Source: Euzebya pacifica
GTDB lineage: Bacteria; Actinomycetota; Nitriliruptoria; Euzebyales; Euzebyaceae
Direction: 5' to 3'
Length of the DNA: 64,000 bases
Assembly (NCBI RefSeq): GCF_003344865.1
Contig: NZ_CP031165.1
Span: forward strand, 5,399,910-5,463,909
The position numbers and the translations under genes are program-made. Under the pieces are notes generated by a model. That model did no database searches. It was not told where the DNA came from and saw only the letters and a program-made list of their open reading frames with translations. Position 1 is the stretch's first letter. Each line of letters begins with the position of its first letter. Below are positions 43,611 through 51,765 of this stretch, one piece after another.

Positions 43611-44417
43611 TCAGTCCGCGCCGAGCTCGACAGCCCGGTCCCGAGCCGCTTCGATGGCGTTGAGGAAGGCCGCGCGGACCCGCTGTTCCTCGAGCACCCG
43701 CACGGCTGCGATGGTCGTCCCCCCGGGAGAGGTGACGGATTCCCGCAGCTCGACGGGGTGGCGACCGGTGTCGCGCAGCATGAGCGCGCTGCCGACCATC
43801 GTCTGCACGATGAGCTCGGTGGACACGTCCCGCGACAGGCCGAGCAGCAGGCCAGCATCGATCATGGCCTCCGCCAGCAGGAAGAAGTAGGCGGGGCCGG
43901 ACCCGGCCAGGGCGGTGACGGCGTCCATGTGCTGCTCGCCGAGGCGGACGACGCGACCGACGTTGGTCAGCAGCTTCTCGGCCGTGACGAGGTCCGCCTC
44001 GGTCGCGAACGCCCCGGGCGAGATCGCGCTCATCGCCTCGTCCACCAGCACGGGCACGTTGGACATGACCCGGACCACGGGGATGTCGCCGAGGGCCTGC
44101 TCGAACCGCGCGCAGGTGATGCCGGCCACGACGGAGATGACCGGCTCGCCCGGCCGGATGTGGCCGACGATCTGGTCCAGCAGCTGGCCGAGCGTCTGGG
44201 GCTTCACCGCGATGACGACCTGGTCGGCCCATTCAGCCACCGCGGCGGAGTCCGTGGAGACCTCGACGTCGTACTGGGCGGTCAGCTCGGCCGCACGTTC
44301 GGGGCGACGCACCGTCGCACGGATCCGGTCCGGGCTCGCCGCACCGCTGCGCAGCAGTCCCGAGAGCAACGCCTCGCCCATGCGGCCGGCGCCGAGGATG
44401 CCGATGTTGCCGTTCAC
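43611..44417 (-). CDS. proC: Pyrroline-5-carboxylate reductase
   Basis: 268 residues from GTG 44417 with AAGGGACC upstream. The N-terminal NAD(P) motif is GILGAGRMGEAL; VIAVKPQ, AGSGPAYFF and the P5CR signature ending TSPGGTT complete the family pattern. It makes proline from P5C. YbjN-like and mshA genes follow upstream in the same direction. Confidence 0.96.
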   Translation of the reverse strand: MNGNIGILGAGRMGEALLSGLLRSGAASPDRIRATVRRPERAAELTAQYDVEVSTDSAAVAEWADQVVIAVKPQTLGQLLDQIVGHIRPGEPVISVVAGITCARFEQALGDIPVVRVMSNVPVLVDEAMSAISPGAFATEADLVTAEKLLTNVGRVVRLGEQHMDAVTALAGSGPAYFFLLAEAMIDAGLLLGLSRDVSTELIVQTMVGSALMLRDTGRHPVELRESVTSPGGTTIAAVRVLEEQRVRAAFLNAIEAARDRAVELGAD

Positions 44418-44482
44418 GTCCACTGGTCCCTTCGACTGGCGCGGCTGGTCCGTGCCCGCAGCACACCAGCCTACGGCCCGAC

Positions 44483-44965
44483 TCAGGAGATGGGGTTGCG
44501 TCCCTGCCCGGTGCGTTCCCGCCAGCGCTGCTCGCGTTCGATGTAGCCCTCGAATCCCAACCGGAGGGCGGCGTTGAACGTCTCGTCGGCCACGGTCAGG
44601 ACCGCGCCGGCAAGGGTGTCGACCTCCTCGATGGTGATCGCGCGCAGGGGCACGACCCCGACCAGCAGGATGTCGCCGGACTCCTCCACGGAGAACCGCA
44701 GGGTGTAGCTGCGCTGGTGGCGCTTGAGCAGCAGCTCGTAGAGGGCCGCGACGTTCTCGTCCGGGGCACGCATGAAGTGGGCCTGTGCGACCAGCGTGCG
44801 GTCGCCGACGCTCAGGAACAGCCCGATGGTCCGCTTCTTCTCCCCGGCGAGGGCGACCACCCAGCTGTGGTCGTCGAGCCGTTCGACCTCCAGCTCGTCC
44901 TGCTCGGCGATCCACTTCTCGATCGCCTCGACCGCCTGCTCGCGGAGCTCGACCTCGCGCGTCAT
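44483..44965 (-). CDS. YbjN-domain protein (Rv0487-like)
   Basis: 160 residues from ATG 44965; the stop of mshA and this ATG share bases (TGATG). It has a YbjN/type III chaperone-like alpha/beta fold (WVVALAGEKKRTIGLFLSVGD and the later helices). In mycobacteria Rv0487 directly follows mshA, the same order as here. A chaperone-like role is inferred from the fold only. Confidence 0.8.
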   Translation of the reverse strand: MTREVELREQAVEAIEKWIAEQDELEVERLDDHSWVVALAGEKKRTIGLFLSVGDRTLVAQAHFMRAPDENVAALYELLLKRHQRSYTLRFSVEESGDILLVGVVPLRAITIEEVDTLAGAVLTVADETFNAALRLGFEGYIEREQRWRERTGQGRNPIS

Positions 44966-46245
44966 CAGGCGCCTCGCTGCACAACGGCGTCGCGGAGCCC
45001 GAGCGCCTGCTCGTAGACCCCCAGGGTCCGTTCGACGGTGGCGTCCCACGAGAAGCGGTCGGCGCGACGGATGGCGTGTTCCGCTGCCTCGGCCCGCACC
45101 GCTGGGTCCAGCAGGTAGGGCAGGAGGGCCTTGGCGAACGCGTTCGGGTCGTGCTCGGCGACCAGCGTTCCCCCACCGGGGTCACCCTCGAGCGGCCCGA
45201 GGACGTGTCGCAGGCCACCGACGTCGGTGGCGACCACCGGGGTCCCGCAGGCCTGCGCCTCGAGTGCGACGAGCCCGAAGCTCTCGGAGTGGCTGGGCAT
45301 CAGCACGACGTCGGCGGCGCGGTACAGCGCCGCGAGCTGCTCGTGGCTCCGCGGCGACAGGAAGGCCACACGGTCGGCCACCCCGAGCTGCTCGGCAAGG
45401 GCCTGCAGGGCCGGCGGGTCGACCACGCCGGCGCCGTTGCCGCTGGGTCCGCCGACCACGACCAACCGCACCGGCGGCGCGTCGGCCGGCATCGTCGCCG
45501 CGAGCGCCGCGATGGTCCGCACGGCGGTGTCGGGCCCCTTGAGCGGCTGGAGGCGACCGACGAACAACACGACACGGGCGTCGCGGCCGCCACCGAGCAG
45601 GTCGGCGGTCCACGATCGACCGGCCGCGGTGTTGAAGGTCGACAGGTCGACACCGGGTTCGACGACGTGCACCCGGGAGGCACCCATCTCGCGACGCAGG
45701 AAGGCCGCCTCGTCGGGTGTGGGGGCGACGATGGCGTCGGCGTGCACCGCGATGCGCTGTTCGGCGGCGAGGCGCAGCGCGGGTTCGGGGTTGTCACCCG
45801 GCGCCAGGGTCGCGTTCTTCTGCCTGGCCAACGTGTGGAAGGTCTGCACCAGCGGGATGCCGAGGCGGCTCTGGGCACGCAGTCCGACCCAGCCGCTCAT
45901 CCAGTAGTGCGCGTGGAGGATCTGCGACGCGCGGGCGGCCGGGTGGTCCGCCATGCCCAGGTAGAACGCGCAGAGATGGGACGCGAGCTCGGACTTGTCG
46001 GCCTCCGGCGGGCCGGCCTCGATGTGGTGCACGCGCAGCCGCGGCTCGACCTCGACCGTGGAGGGCACATCACCGGCGGGGCGTCGGGTGAAGACGTCCA
46101 CCTCGACCCCGCGACGTGCGAGTCCGTGCGCCACGTTGTCGACGTAGACGTTCAGGCCGCCGGCGTCGCCGGTCCCTGCCTGCGCCAACGGGGACGTGTG
46201 GACGGCCACGAGGCCAACCCGACGAAGCGCATGGTCGTCAGTCAT
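44965..46245 (-). CDS. mshA: D-inositol-3-phosphate glycosyltransferase (mycothiol synthesis)
   Basis: 426 residues from ATG 46245. HTSPLAQAGTGDAGGLN at the N-terminus is the MshA hallmark; the GT4 donor-site pattern is ESFGLVALEAQACG, with VLFVGRLQPLKGPD before it. It joins GlcNAc from UDP-GlcNAc to inositol-3-phosphate, the committed step of mycothiol, the main thiol of Actinobacteria. Coupled to the YbjN gene. Confidence 0.95.
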   Translation of the reverse strand: MTDDHALRRVGLVAVHTSPLAQAGTGDAGGLNVYVDNVAHGLARRGVEVDVFTRRPAGDVPSTVEVEPRLRVHHIEAGPPEADKSELASHLCAFYLGMADHPAARASQILHAHYWMSGWVGLRAQSRLGIPLVQTFHTLARQKNATLAPGDNPEPALRLAAEQRIAVHADAIVAPTPDEAAFLRREMGASRVHVVEPGVDLSTFNTAAGRSWTADLLGGGRDARVVLFVGRLQPLKGPDTAVRTIAALAATMPADAPPVRLVVVGGPSGNGAGVVDPPALQALAEQLGVADRVAFLSPRSHEQLAALYRAADVVLMPSHSESFGLVALEAQACGTPVVATDVGGLRHVLGPLEGDPGGGTLVAEHDPNAFAKALLPYLLDPAVRAEAAEHAIRRADRFSWDATVERTLGVYEQALGLRDAVVQRGA

Positions 46246-46395
46246 GGATTCCCGAGTCACTCTCCGTGTCGACATCGTTGCGCGCCACGAGACCGCGGCC
46301 GGGGCAAAGGATAAACGTCACGGGGCGGCAAGCATCTTCCCATCGCGGGCAGCCTTCCCCGCGCGAGACTCCACCAACCCGTCCCGGAACGGCAG

Positions 46396-46427
46396 CGACC
46401 CCCGCACCGGACGGGGTGCGGGGGTCG
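46396..46427 (-). terminator. Terminator of the HbhA-like gene
   Basis: A perfect 13-bp stem (46396-46408 with 46415-46427), 6-nt loop, about 95 nt past the stop at 46523 and upstream of mshA. No strong T-run, so strength is uncertain. Confidence 0.6.
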
Positions 46428-46522
46428 TGTGTGGCGGGAGCGGGCGGCGGTGCTCCACGCCGCGGCGGGAGTGCGCACGCGGGCGGCCGAGGCGGTGCAG
46501 GCCCGGCCGTCGGTGCGTTGGG

Positions 46523-47158
46523 CTACTCGGCGGTGCGGCGCAGGCCCACGCGCTCGGCAGCCTGCTCGACACGGTCCTGGCCCTGCTCGACGACCTTGCG
46601 GAGGCTGGTCACGGCCTGGGCGACCTGGGTGCGGGCCGTCTCCGTGCGGTCCAGCGCCTTCTTGGTGGTCTCGTTCTTCGACAGGGTGTCGACGACCTTG
46701 CGGCCACGGGTGGCGTAGGTACCGAACTCCTTGCGAGCGCTCTCGACGCCCTCGTTCAGCTCGGCCTGCAGCTTCGCCGGGGCCTCCTTGACGAAGGTCT
46801 CGACCTTGCCGCGGGTCTCGGCGACGAAGGACTCGGCCTGCTCCGTGCGGGTCTTGCCGAGCTTCTCGAGGCGCTCCGGCAGCTCACGGGCAACCTCGAC
46901 AACGCGGTCGCTGGCCCCCACGGTGGCGTAGGCGTAGTCGGTGACGAAGCCCTTGACGTCCTCGGCAGCCAGGTCGACACCGGCGAGGGACAGGCGGAAG
47001 CCGTCCTGCGCGCTCGTGGTCGACGTGGTGGTCTTCGTGGCGGCCGTCTTGGTGGTCGCGGCCTTCTTGGCCGGCGCCTTGCGGGCGGTGGTGGCCTTGG
47101 TGGTGGTCTTCTTGGCGGTCGTCTTCTTGGCGGTGGTCTTCTTGGCGGTGGTGGCCAT
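46523..47158 (-). CDS. HbhA-like coiled-coil protein with N-terminal lysine/threonine/alanine repeats
   Basis: 211 residues from ATG 47158 (AGAAGGAC upstream). Residues 2-50 are histone-H1-like repeats of AKKTT type, encoded by a 15-nt tandem repeat, followed by a long amphipathic helix region (residues 60-200) as in heparin-binding haemagglutinin HbhA. In mycobacteria HbhA has the lysine-rich repeats at the C-terminus, so the order is reversed here. The XRE gene upstream matches Rv0474-hbhA. It may bind DNA, sulfated sugars or membranes. Confidence 0.75.
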   Translation of the reverse strand: MATTAKKTTAKKTTAKKTTTKATTARKAPAKKAATTKTAATKTTTSTTSAQDGFRLSLAGVDLAAEDVKGFVTDYAYATVGASDRVVEVARELPERLEKLGKTRTEQAESFVAETRGKVETFVKEAPAKLQAELNEGVESARKEFGTYATRGRKVVDTLSKNETTKKALDRTETARTQVAQAVTSLRKVVEQGQDRVEQAAERVGLRRTAE

Positions 47159-47330
47159 GGTCGTGCGTCCTTCTCGGGAAGTGCCCGTCATCGGGCAGGT
47201 GTGTGCATGGGTGGAAAGGGTCAGGGGGACCGGCGGACCGCTGGAGGGCGGAGCACGGTTCGACGCCGGCCTCCCCTGACCACACTTGCTGGGCACCCTC
47301 GATCTGGTGCCCGGTCGTCACGCGAACGAC

Positions 47331-47798
47331 CTACGAGGCCTGCTCCTCGGCCTCGCCAGGTGCATCGCTGTCGGTGGGACGGCCCGTGTCGGCGTCGTCG
47401 TGGCCGGCGGTGAACGACCTGTAGATCTCCAGCAGCGCCCGGCGCTGCTTCTCCGTCAGGGTCTGATCGCTGACGATGGCGCTTGCCAGGTCCGTCTGCC
47501 GCTCCTCGAGGATCCCCGCCTTGACGTAGAGGGTCTCGGCGCTGATCCGCAGGGCGGACGCGATGGACTGCAGGATCTCCGCGGACGGCTTGCGCAGGCC
47601 GCGTTCGATCTGGGAGAGGTAGGGGTTGCTGACCCCGGCACGCTTGGCGAGGTGGCGAACCGACAGCTGCGCGGCTTCGCGCTGCTCCCGGATGAACCCG
47701 CCGAGATCCCGGACACGACGATCGGCCGCATCGGCAACGTCCCTCACGGTGTCGCCCGCGGCGTCGATGGCGTCCTTCGGATCCTTCACGGCATTCAC
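47331..47798 (-). CDS. XRE-family transcriptional regulator (Rv0474-like)
   Basis: 155 residues from GTG 47798, with GAGGGTGAG just upstream. A predicted coiled N-terminus precedes an HTH_3 domain (LSVRHLAKRAGVSNPYLSQIE) and an acidic tail. M. tuberculosis Rv0474 has the same architecture and lies next to hbhA. The promoter at 47861-47889 overlaps an inverted repeat, which suggests self-control. Confidence 0.88.
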   Translation of the reverse strand: MNAVKDPKDAIDAAGDTVRDVADAADRRVRDLGGFIREQREAAQLSVRHLAKRAGVSNPYLSQIERGLRKPSAEILQSIASALRISAETLYVKAGILEERQTDLASAIVSDQTLTEKQRRALLEIYRSFTAGHDDADTGRPTDSDAPGEAEEQAS

Positions 47799-47860
47799 CT
47801 CACCCTCGGCTCTTGATGACCTGACTCCTCGAGGACCCTTGCTTGCCCCCGTTGTCCATT

Positions 47861-47889
47861 ACGTTAACAGTTGCAAGCACTGCGTGCAA
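47861..47889 (-). promoter_or_regulatory. Promoter and operator candidate of the XRE gene
   Basis: On the minus strand there is -35 TTGCAC (47884-47889), a 17-nt spacer and -10 TAACGT (47861-47866). An inverted repeat TTGCA-N9-TGCAA (47871-47889) covers the -35 and spacer. Transcription would start near 47854, about 55 nt before the GTG. Confidence 0.65.
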
Positions 47890-47953
47890 GAGTTAGCACC
47901 AACATTTTTCGTGCGGTTCCCACGGGCGAGCCGGACGGCGTCCCGGCGGGGGC

Positions 47954-48943
47954 TCAGGACAGCCCGAAGGCCTCGGTGACACGGGTGGACAGCTCGGGGA
48001 CGGCGCTGATCTCGCCGTGGGGAACGCCCCCACCGAGCACCGGAACGCGACGAACGTCCGGCGCGGGAATCCCGCCCAGCGCCTCGACCACCGCGGCGAT
48101 CACCGGACCTGCGGCACGGTCGGAACCGTCCTGGATCTTGACGGCGATGCCGACCGGCCCGAGCCGATCGTGCACGAAGCCGCACCCCATGACCCCCTCG
48201 GCCCCTCGCTTGGCGACGACGCGGGCATCGGCCAGCATCAGCTTGGTGTCGGGCAACGATGGCCCGCCGACCAGCTCGGGGTGGGCAACCATGGCATCGC
48301 GAACTGCAGCAAGCACTGAGGTCGGGCCGGCCGCGAGCCGGGCGAACCCGGTCGCCAGGCCGCCGGTGGTGGTCAGCCATGCGGGCGCACCGCAGCCGTC
48401 GATGCCCGGTCCCTGCGGTGCCCCGTCGAGGATCTCGGCCAGCGCCCGGGCGATCCGCTGCTGCAGGACGGTGTCGGTCTCGAGGTAGGTGGCCGGGTCG
48501 TGGCCGGCGGCGACGTGGGCCCACAGCATCCCTGCGTGCTTGCCGGAGCAGTTGTGCGACAGCGTGGTCGGCGCATCGAGCTCGGTCCGGACCGCCACGT
48601 TGATCGGCCAGTCCGCTGGACAGCGCAGCGCGGACTCGTCGAGCCCTGCCTCGGCCAGGACCGAGGCTGCCTCGACCTGCTGGTCGTCGCCCCCGTCGTG
48701 GCTGGCGCTGATGATCGCCAGGTGCTCCTCCTGCGGGTGCAGTCCCAGGTCCTGGAGCGTGGACAGGACCGCGGTGGTCTGGAACGGCTTGAGGGCCGAC
48801 CGCGGGTAGACGGGCCGCGTCGCGTCACCCGCGAACGTCGTCACGGTGCCGTCGGGTGTGGCCACGACGACGTCGCCGAGGTGGCCGGACTCGATGACCC
48901 CGTCACGGGTGACGGTGACCAGCAGGGAGGTGGAAGAGGGCAT
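47954..48943 (-). CDS. Asparaginase (PF06089 family)
   Basis: 329 residues. It matches the asparaginase-II family: RSALKPFQ near the N-terminus, SHNCSGKHAGMLWAH in the middle, GIDGCGAPAWLTTTGGLATGFARL and the later ADARVVAKRGAEGVMG. It likely hydrolyses L-asparagine to aspartate and ammonia in the cytosol. Monocistronic by appearance. Confidence 0.9.
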   Translation of the reverse strand: MPSSTSLLVTVTRDGVIESGHLGDVVVATPDGTVTTFAGDATRPVYPRSALKPFQTTAVLSTLQDLGLHPQEEHLAIISASHDGGDDQQVEAASVLAEAGLDESALRCPADWPINVAVRTELDAPTTLSHNCSGKHAGMLWAHVAAGHDPATYLETDTVLQQRIARALAEILDGAPQGPGIDGCGAPAWLTTTGGLATGFARLAAGPTSVLAAVRDAMVAHPELVGGPSLPDTKLMLADARVVAKRGAEGVMGCGFVHDRLGPVGIAVKIQDGSDRAAGPVIAAVVEALGGIPAPDVRRVPVLGGGVPHGEISAVPELSTRVTEAFGLS

Positions 48944-49016
48944 GACGGCCGGCAGCCTATGCGCTGGCGGCGGTACGGCACGGTCCCGCGGACCGGCCGG
49001 TGGACCGATCTGCCGA

Positions 49017-49565
49017 TCAGCCTTCCACGGTCCGGACGACGTCGTTGATGGATGCGGCCCCGTCGCGATACCGCGCGATGAGCTCCTGCTGCAGCCGGTC
49101 GAGGTTGTCCATGACCTTGCGACGCAGGGCGGAGATGGCCTGCTCCTCCTCCTTCAGCCGCTGCACCGCAGCGACCAGCTCGGGGTCGGTCAGGTCCGGC
49201 AACCGTCCGAGCGGCATCTCCTCCAGCACGCGGTCGCCACGTCGACGACCCTGCTTGCCGGTCGGCACGTAGACCTCGCTGTTGCTGACCGATCGCGGCC
49301 CGCCGGCGGCCTCGTCGGTCAGGATCGTCGTCAGCGTCGAGACGAGCGAGTCCGCGTCGGTGCCCTCGCGACGCTGGAGTTCGGCCCGTGCGATGTCGAG
49401 CTGGCCGTGCAGCAGCCGTCGAGCGTAGGACAGGCGCGCTTCCTCCTCGCGACAGTCGTCACGCATCGTGCGGATGTCCGCAGGCACGAGGTCGGCCAGG
49501 CCGTCGAGGAAGTCCTCGTCGGTGATCCGGTCGATGCGCCGTCGATAGGGGGCTGCGTCAGTCAT
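49017..49565 (-). CDS. RsiG-like anti-sigma factor
   Basis: 182 residues from ATG 49565. EARLSYARRLLHGQLD keeps the spacing of the RsiG cyclic-di-GMP motif E-x3-S-x2-R-x3-Q-x3-D, but His replaces Gln. A second coiled helix (LTDPELVAAVQRLKEEEQAI) completes the helical hairpin. In Streptomyces, RsiG holds WhiG-type sigma with c-di-GMP. Cyclase and phosphodiesterase genes lie 3 kb away, which supports the call. It also matches the actinobacterial family often named aerial mycelium formation protein. The partner sigma is not in this window. Confidence 0.78.
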   Translation of the reverse strand: MTDAAPYRRRIDRITDEDFLDGLADLVPADIRTMRDDCREEEARLSYARRLLHGQLDIARAELQRREGTDADSLVSTLTTILTDEAAGGPRSVSNSEVYVPTGKQGRRRGDRVLEEMPLGRLPDLTDPELVAAVQRLKEEEQAISALRRKVMDNLDRLQQELIARYRDGAASINDVVRTVEG

Positions 49566-49614
49566 CGTGTGCTCCGGAGTGTAGACCGATGCGAGGCAAC
49601 GGCGGGCTGGCTGG

Positions 49615-50763
49615 TCAACGACAGAGCGCAGCCGCCAGGGGGAAGGGGTTGATCGGCCCACCGTCACCGGGATGGAACTGCCAGTGGAGGTGTGGCGGCG
49701 TGCCGGCGGCGTTGCCGCTCTGACCGGTGGCGCCGATCAGCTGGCCGACGGTCACGGTCTGGTAGTCCGTGACGTAGGCCGCCGACAGGTGTGCGTAGTA
49801 GTAGCGGTTGCCGAGGTTGTCGACGAGGTCGATGGACAGGCCACCGAGCGAGTTGTGGAACACCCTGCGGATGTAGCCGTCGGCGACGGCGAACTGGGGC
49901 ATGCCGTAGGCGGCGAACATGTCGGCCCCCTGATGGCGACGGCCACCCGAGCGCGGGAACCCCCACGAGTCGATGAAGCCGTTGGGCTGGCCCAGCGGAC
50001 ACGTCATGACCTGGGTGCCCCCGGGCAGGGTCACCTCGCGCAGGATGCCGGGCGGGACGTACCCGAAGGAGGCCTGGTAGCCGGTGGACACGAGCTGCTG
50101 CTGTTCGGCGTCCTCTTCTGCCTCGGCCAGCGCCTCCTCTGCCGAGGAGACGGCCGCTGCAGCCTCCTCCAGCGCATCGTCGAAGACGACGGTCAGGTTG
50201 CGCAGGTCCTGCATGGCCGACGCCGTCCCCGCCTGGATGCCCTGCTGGCTGGAGACGTTGTCGACGACCCGTTCGGCAGCGGCGTGCAGGCTGACGGCCT
50301 GCGCTGCGGTCTCTGCCGCGACGGTGGTCATGACCGCCGACGCGTGGAGTGCCGAGCCGACGTCGGAGGCCAGCAGGAACGCCCCCGAGGTGCGCAGGAG
50401 GTCCACGCCCGGCTGCTTGTAGGCCTGGCGGATCTGGTCTGCCCTGCGGGCCTGAGCAGTCCGGACGGCGGCCTCGGCCTCCTCCACCTGTGTCTCCGCA
50501 CCCGACAGCTCGCCCTCGAGGCGTTCGGCGTGGGCCAGCGCCTCCTCGTAGCCCGAGGCGAGCTCGTCGAGTCGGTCGAGGGTGTCGTCGTAGGTGCGCT
50601 GGGCGTCCTCGAGGTCACGGGTCGCCTCGATGACGCCGGTGTCCTCCGCCACCGACGCGCTGCCCGTCCCCTGCACCGCCGCCGACGGCTGCGCGAGCAG
50701 CACGACGAGGCCGGCGGCAAGGACCGCGGCTGGCCATGCATGTCGCTGGAGGAAGGGGCCCAG
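49615..50763 (-). CDS. Secreted coiled-coil M23 peptidase (murein hydrolase)
   Basis: 382 residues if translation starts at CTG 50763, chosen because only that start gives a signal peptide (HAWPAAVLAAGLVVLLA then AQPSAA) and GGGAG lies 8 nt upstream; an in-frame stop follows at 50767, and the only conventional start (GTG 50703) cuts the signal off. A coiled-coil region spans about 45-220, and the C-terminal LytM domain has HQGAD and HLHW zinc ligands. EnvC/RipA-like architecture: cleaves peptidoglycan outside the membrane. 16 nt from the divergent DUF4388 gene. Confidence 0.82.
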   Translation of the reverse strand: MGPFLQRHAWPAAVLAAGLVVLLAQPSAAVQGTGSASVAEDTGVIEATRDLEDAQRTYDDTLDRLDELASGYEEALAHAERLEGELSGAETQVEEAEAAVRTAQARRADQIRQAYKQPGVDLLRTSGAFLLASDVGSALHASAVMTTVAAETAAQAVSLHAAAERVVDNVSSQQGIQAGTASAMQDLRNLTVVFDDALEEAAAAVSSAEEALAEAEEDAEQQQLVSTGYQASFGYVPPGILREVTLPGGTQVMTCPLGQPNGFIDSWGFPRSGGRRHQGADMFAAYGMPQFAVADGYIRRVFHNSLGGLSIDLVDNLGNRYYYAHLSAAYVTDYQTVTVGQLIGATGQSGNAAGTPPHLHWQFHPGDGGPINPFPLAAALCR

Positions 50764-50779
50764 TTGCTACGCTCCCGTC

Positions 50780-51727
50780 GTGGAGTCCGGTCGACTGCAG
50801 AACGAACCGACGTCGGTAGTGTGCCGGCGTCTTGCCACGGAGTCACGGACCGGCTGTCTCCACCTCCTGCCCGACGAGGCATCCGGCGAGCACGAGGTCC
50901 GCATCTGGTTCCGTGATGGACGGATCCACACCGCCGTTGCGCAGGAGGGTCGTCGACGGCTCGGCGAGATCCTCGTGGCCGACTCGGGGTTGCCGCAGGG
51001 CAGCCTCGACCGTGCGCTGGACCAGCAGCGCCGCGAACCGGGGGGCGTCCGGATCGGGGACGTCCTCGTGGCCATGGGACTGGTGGACCGCGAGACCCTG
51101 CGCGACGCCGTGCGGGAGCAGATCCTCGAGACCCTCGCGCTGGCCGTCGGTCGCCGGCACGGGGCCTGGCGGTTCGTCCCCGACGCGGCCGTGAAGTGGG
51201 ACGTCCCGCTGGGCTCGGGCATGCAGGACGCGCTCATGGAGGCGTCCAGGCGGCTCGACGCCCCCGAGGTCATCGCGTGGCGACTCGGCGGCATGGACGC
51301 CGTGGTGGACTTCGGCTCCGACGACGCCGACGTGCGGCTGTCGTTGCGGGCCCGCGAGTGGGCGATGTTGACCCACATCGACGGACGGAACTCCATCGCC
51401 GAGATCGCCCGCCGGGCAGGCGAGGACCCCGTCACCACGGCCCGCGTCGTGCACGGCCTGCACGCCGCCGGCGTCGTGCACGTCCTGCGTCCCCCCGCGC
51501 CGACCTTCGACGACCTCAGGGCTGATCTGGTGGGGGTCAGCGATCGCCCTGCGCCCGCGGTACGGCCTGCCGAACCCAGCCCCGGCCTGGTCGTGGTGCC
51601 GGTGCCGCCCCCACCGCCGATCCCGCCGCCCCCTCGCCCGCCGCCGACAGCCGAGCCGACCTCCGAGCCGGCGGTGACCTCCTCGGCTGCGCTGTTCGCG
51701 GATCTGGCCGACGATCCCGCAGACTGA
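50780..51727 (+). CDS. DUF4388 protein with two MshEN-like cyclic-di-GMP motifs
   Basis: 315 residues from GTG 50780. Residues 1-140 look like DUF4388/PATAN (GCLHLLP, VRIWFRDGRIHTA). Inside, residues 60-83 match RLGxxL-x10-LxxxLxxQ exactly, and residues 91-114 match the same pattern with Ile and Val in place of two Leu, the paired signature of MshEN c-di-GMP receptors, with a 7-residue rather than 5-residue gap. A middle winged-helix-like part follows, then a Pro-rich tail. Possibly a c-di-GMP effector; TACGCT 6 nt before the GTG suggests a leaderless message. Confidence 0.72.
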   Translation: MESGRLQNEPTSVVCRRLATESRTGCLHLLPDEASGEHEVRIWFRDGRIHTAVAQEGRRRLGEILVADSGLPQGSLDRALDQQRREPGGVRIGDVLVAMGLVDRETLRDAVREQILETLALAVGRRHGAWRFVPDAAVKWDVPLGSGMQDALMEASRRLDAPEVIAWRLGGMDAVVDFGSDDADVRLSLRAREWAMLTHIDGRNSIAEIARRAGEDPVTTARVVHGLHAAGVVHVLRPPAPTFDDLRADLVGVSDRPAPAVRPAEPSPGLVVVPVPPPPPIPPPPRPPPTAEPTSEPAVTSSAALFADLADDPAD

Positions 51728-51765
51728 CCGCCCCGAACCCTCGACCAGATCAAGGACGTGACGAC

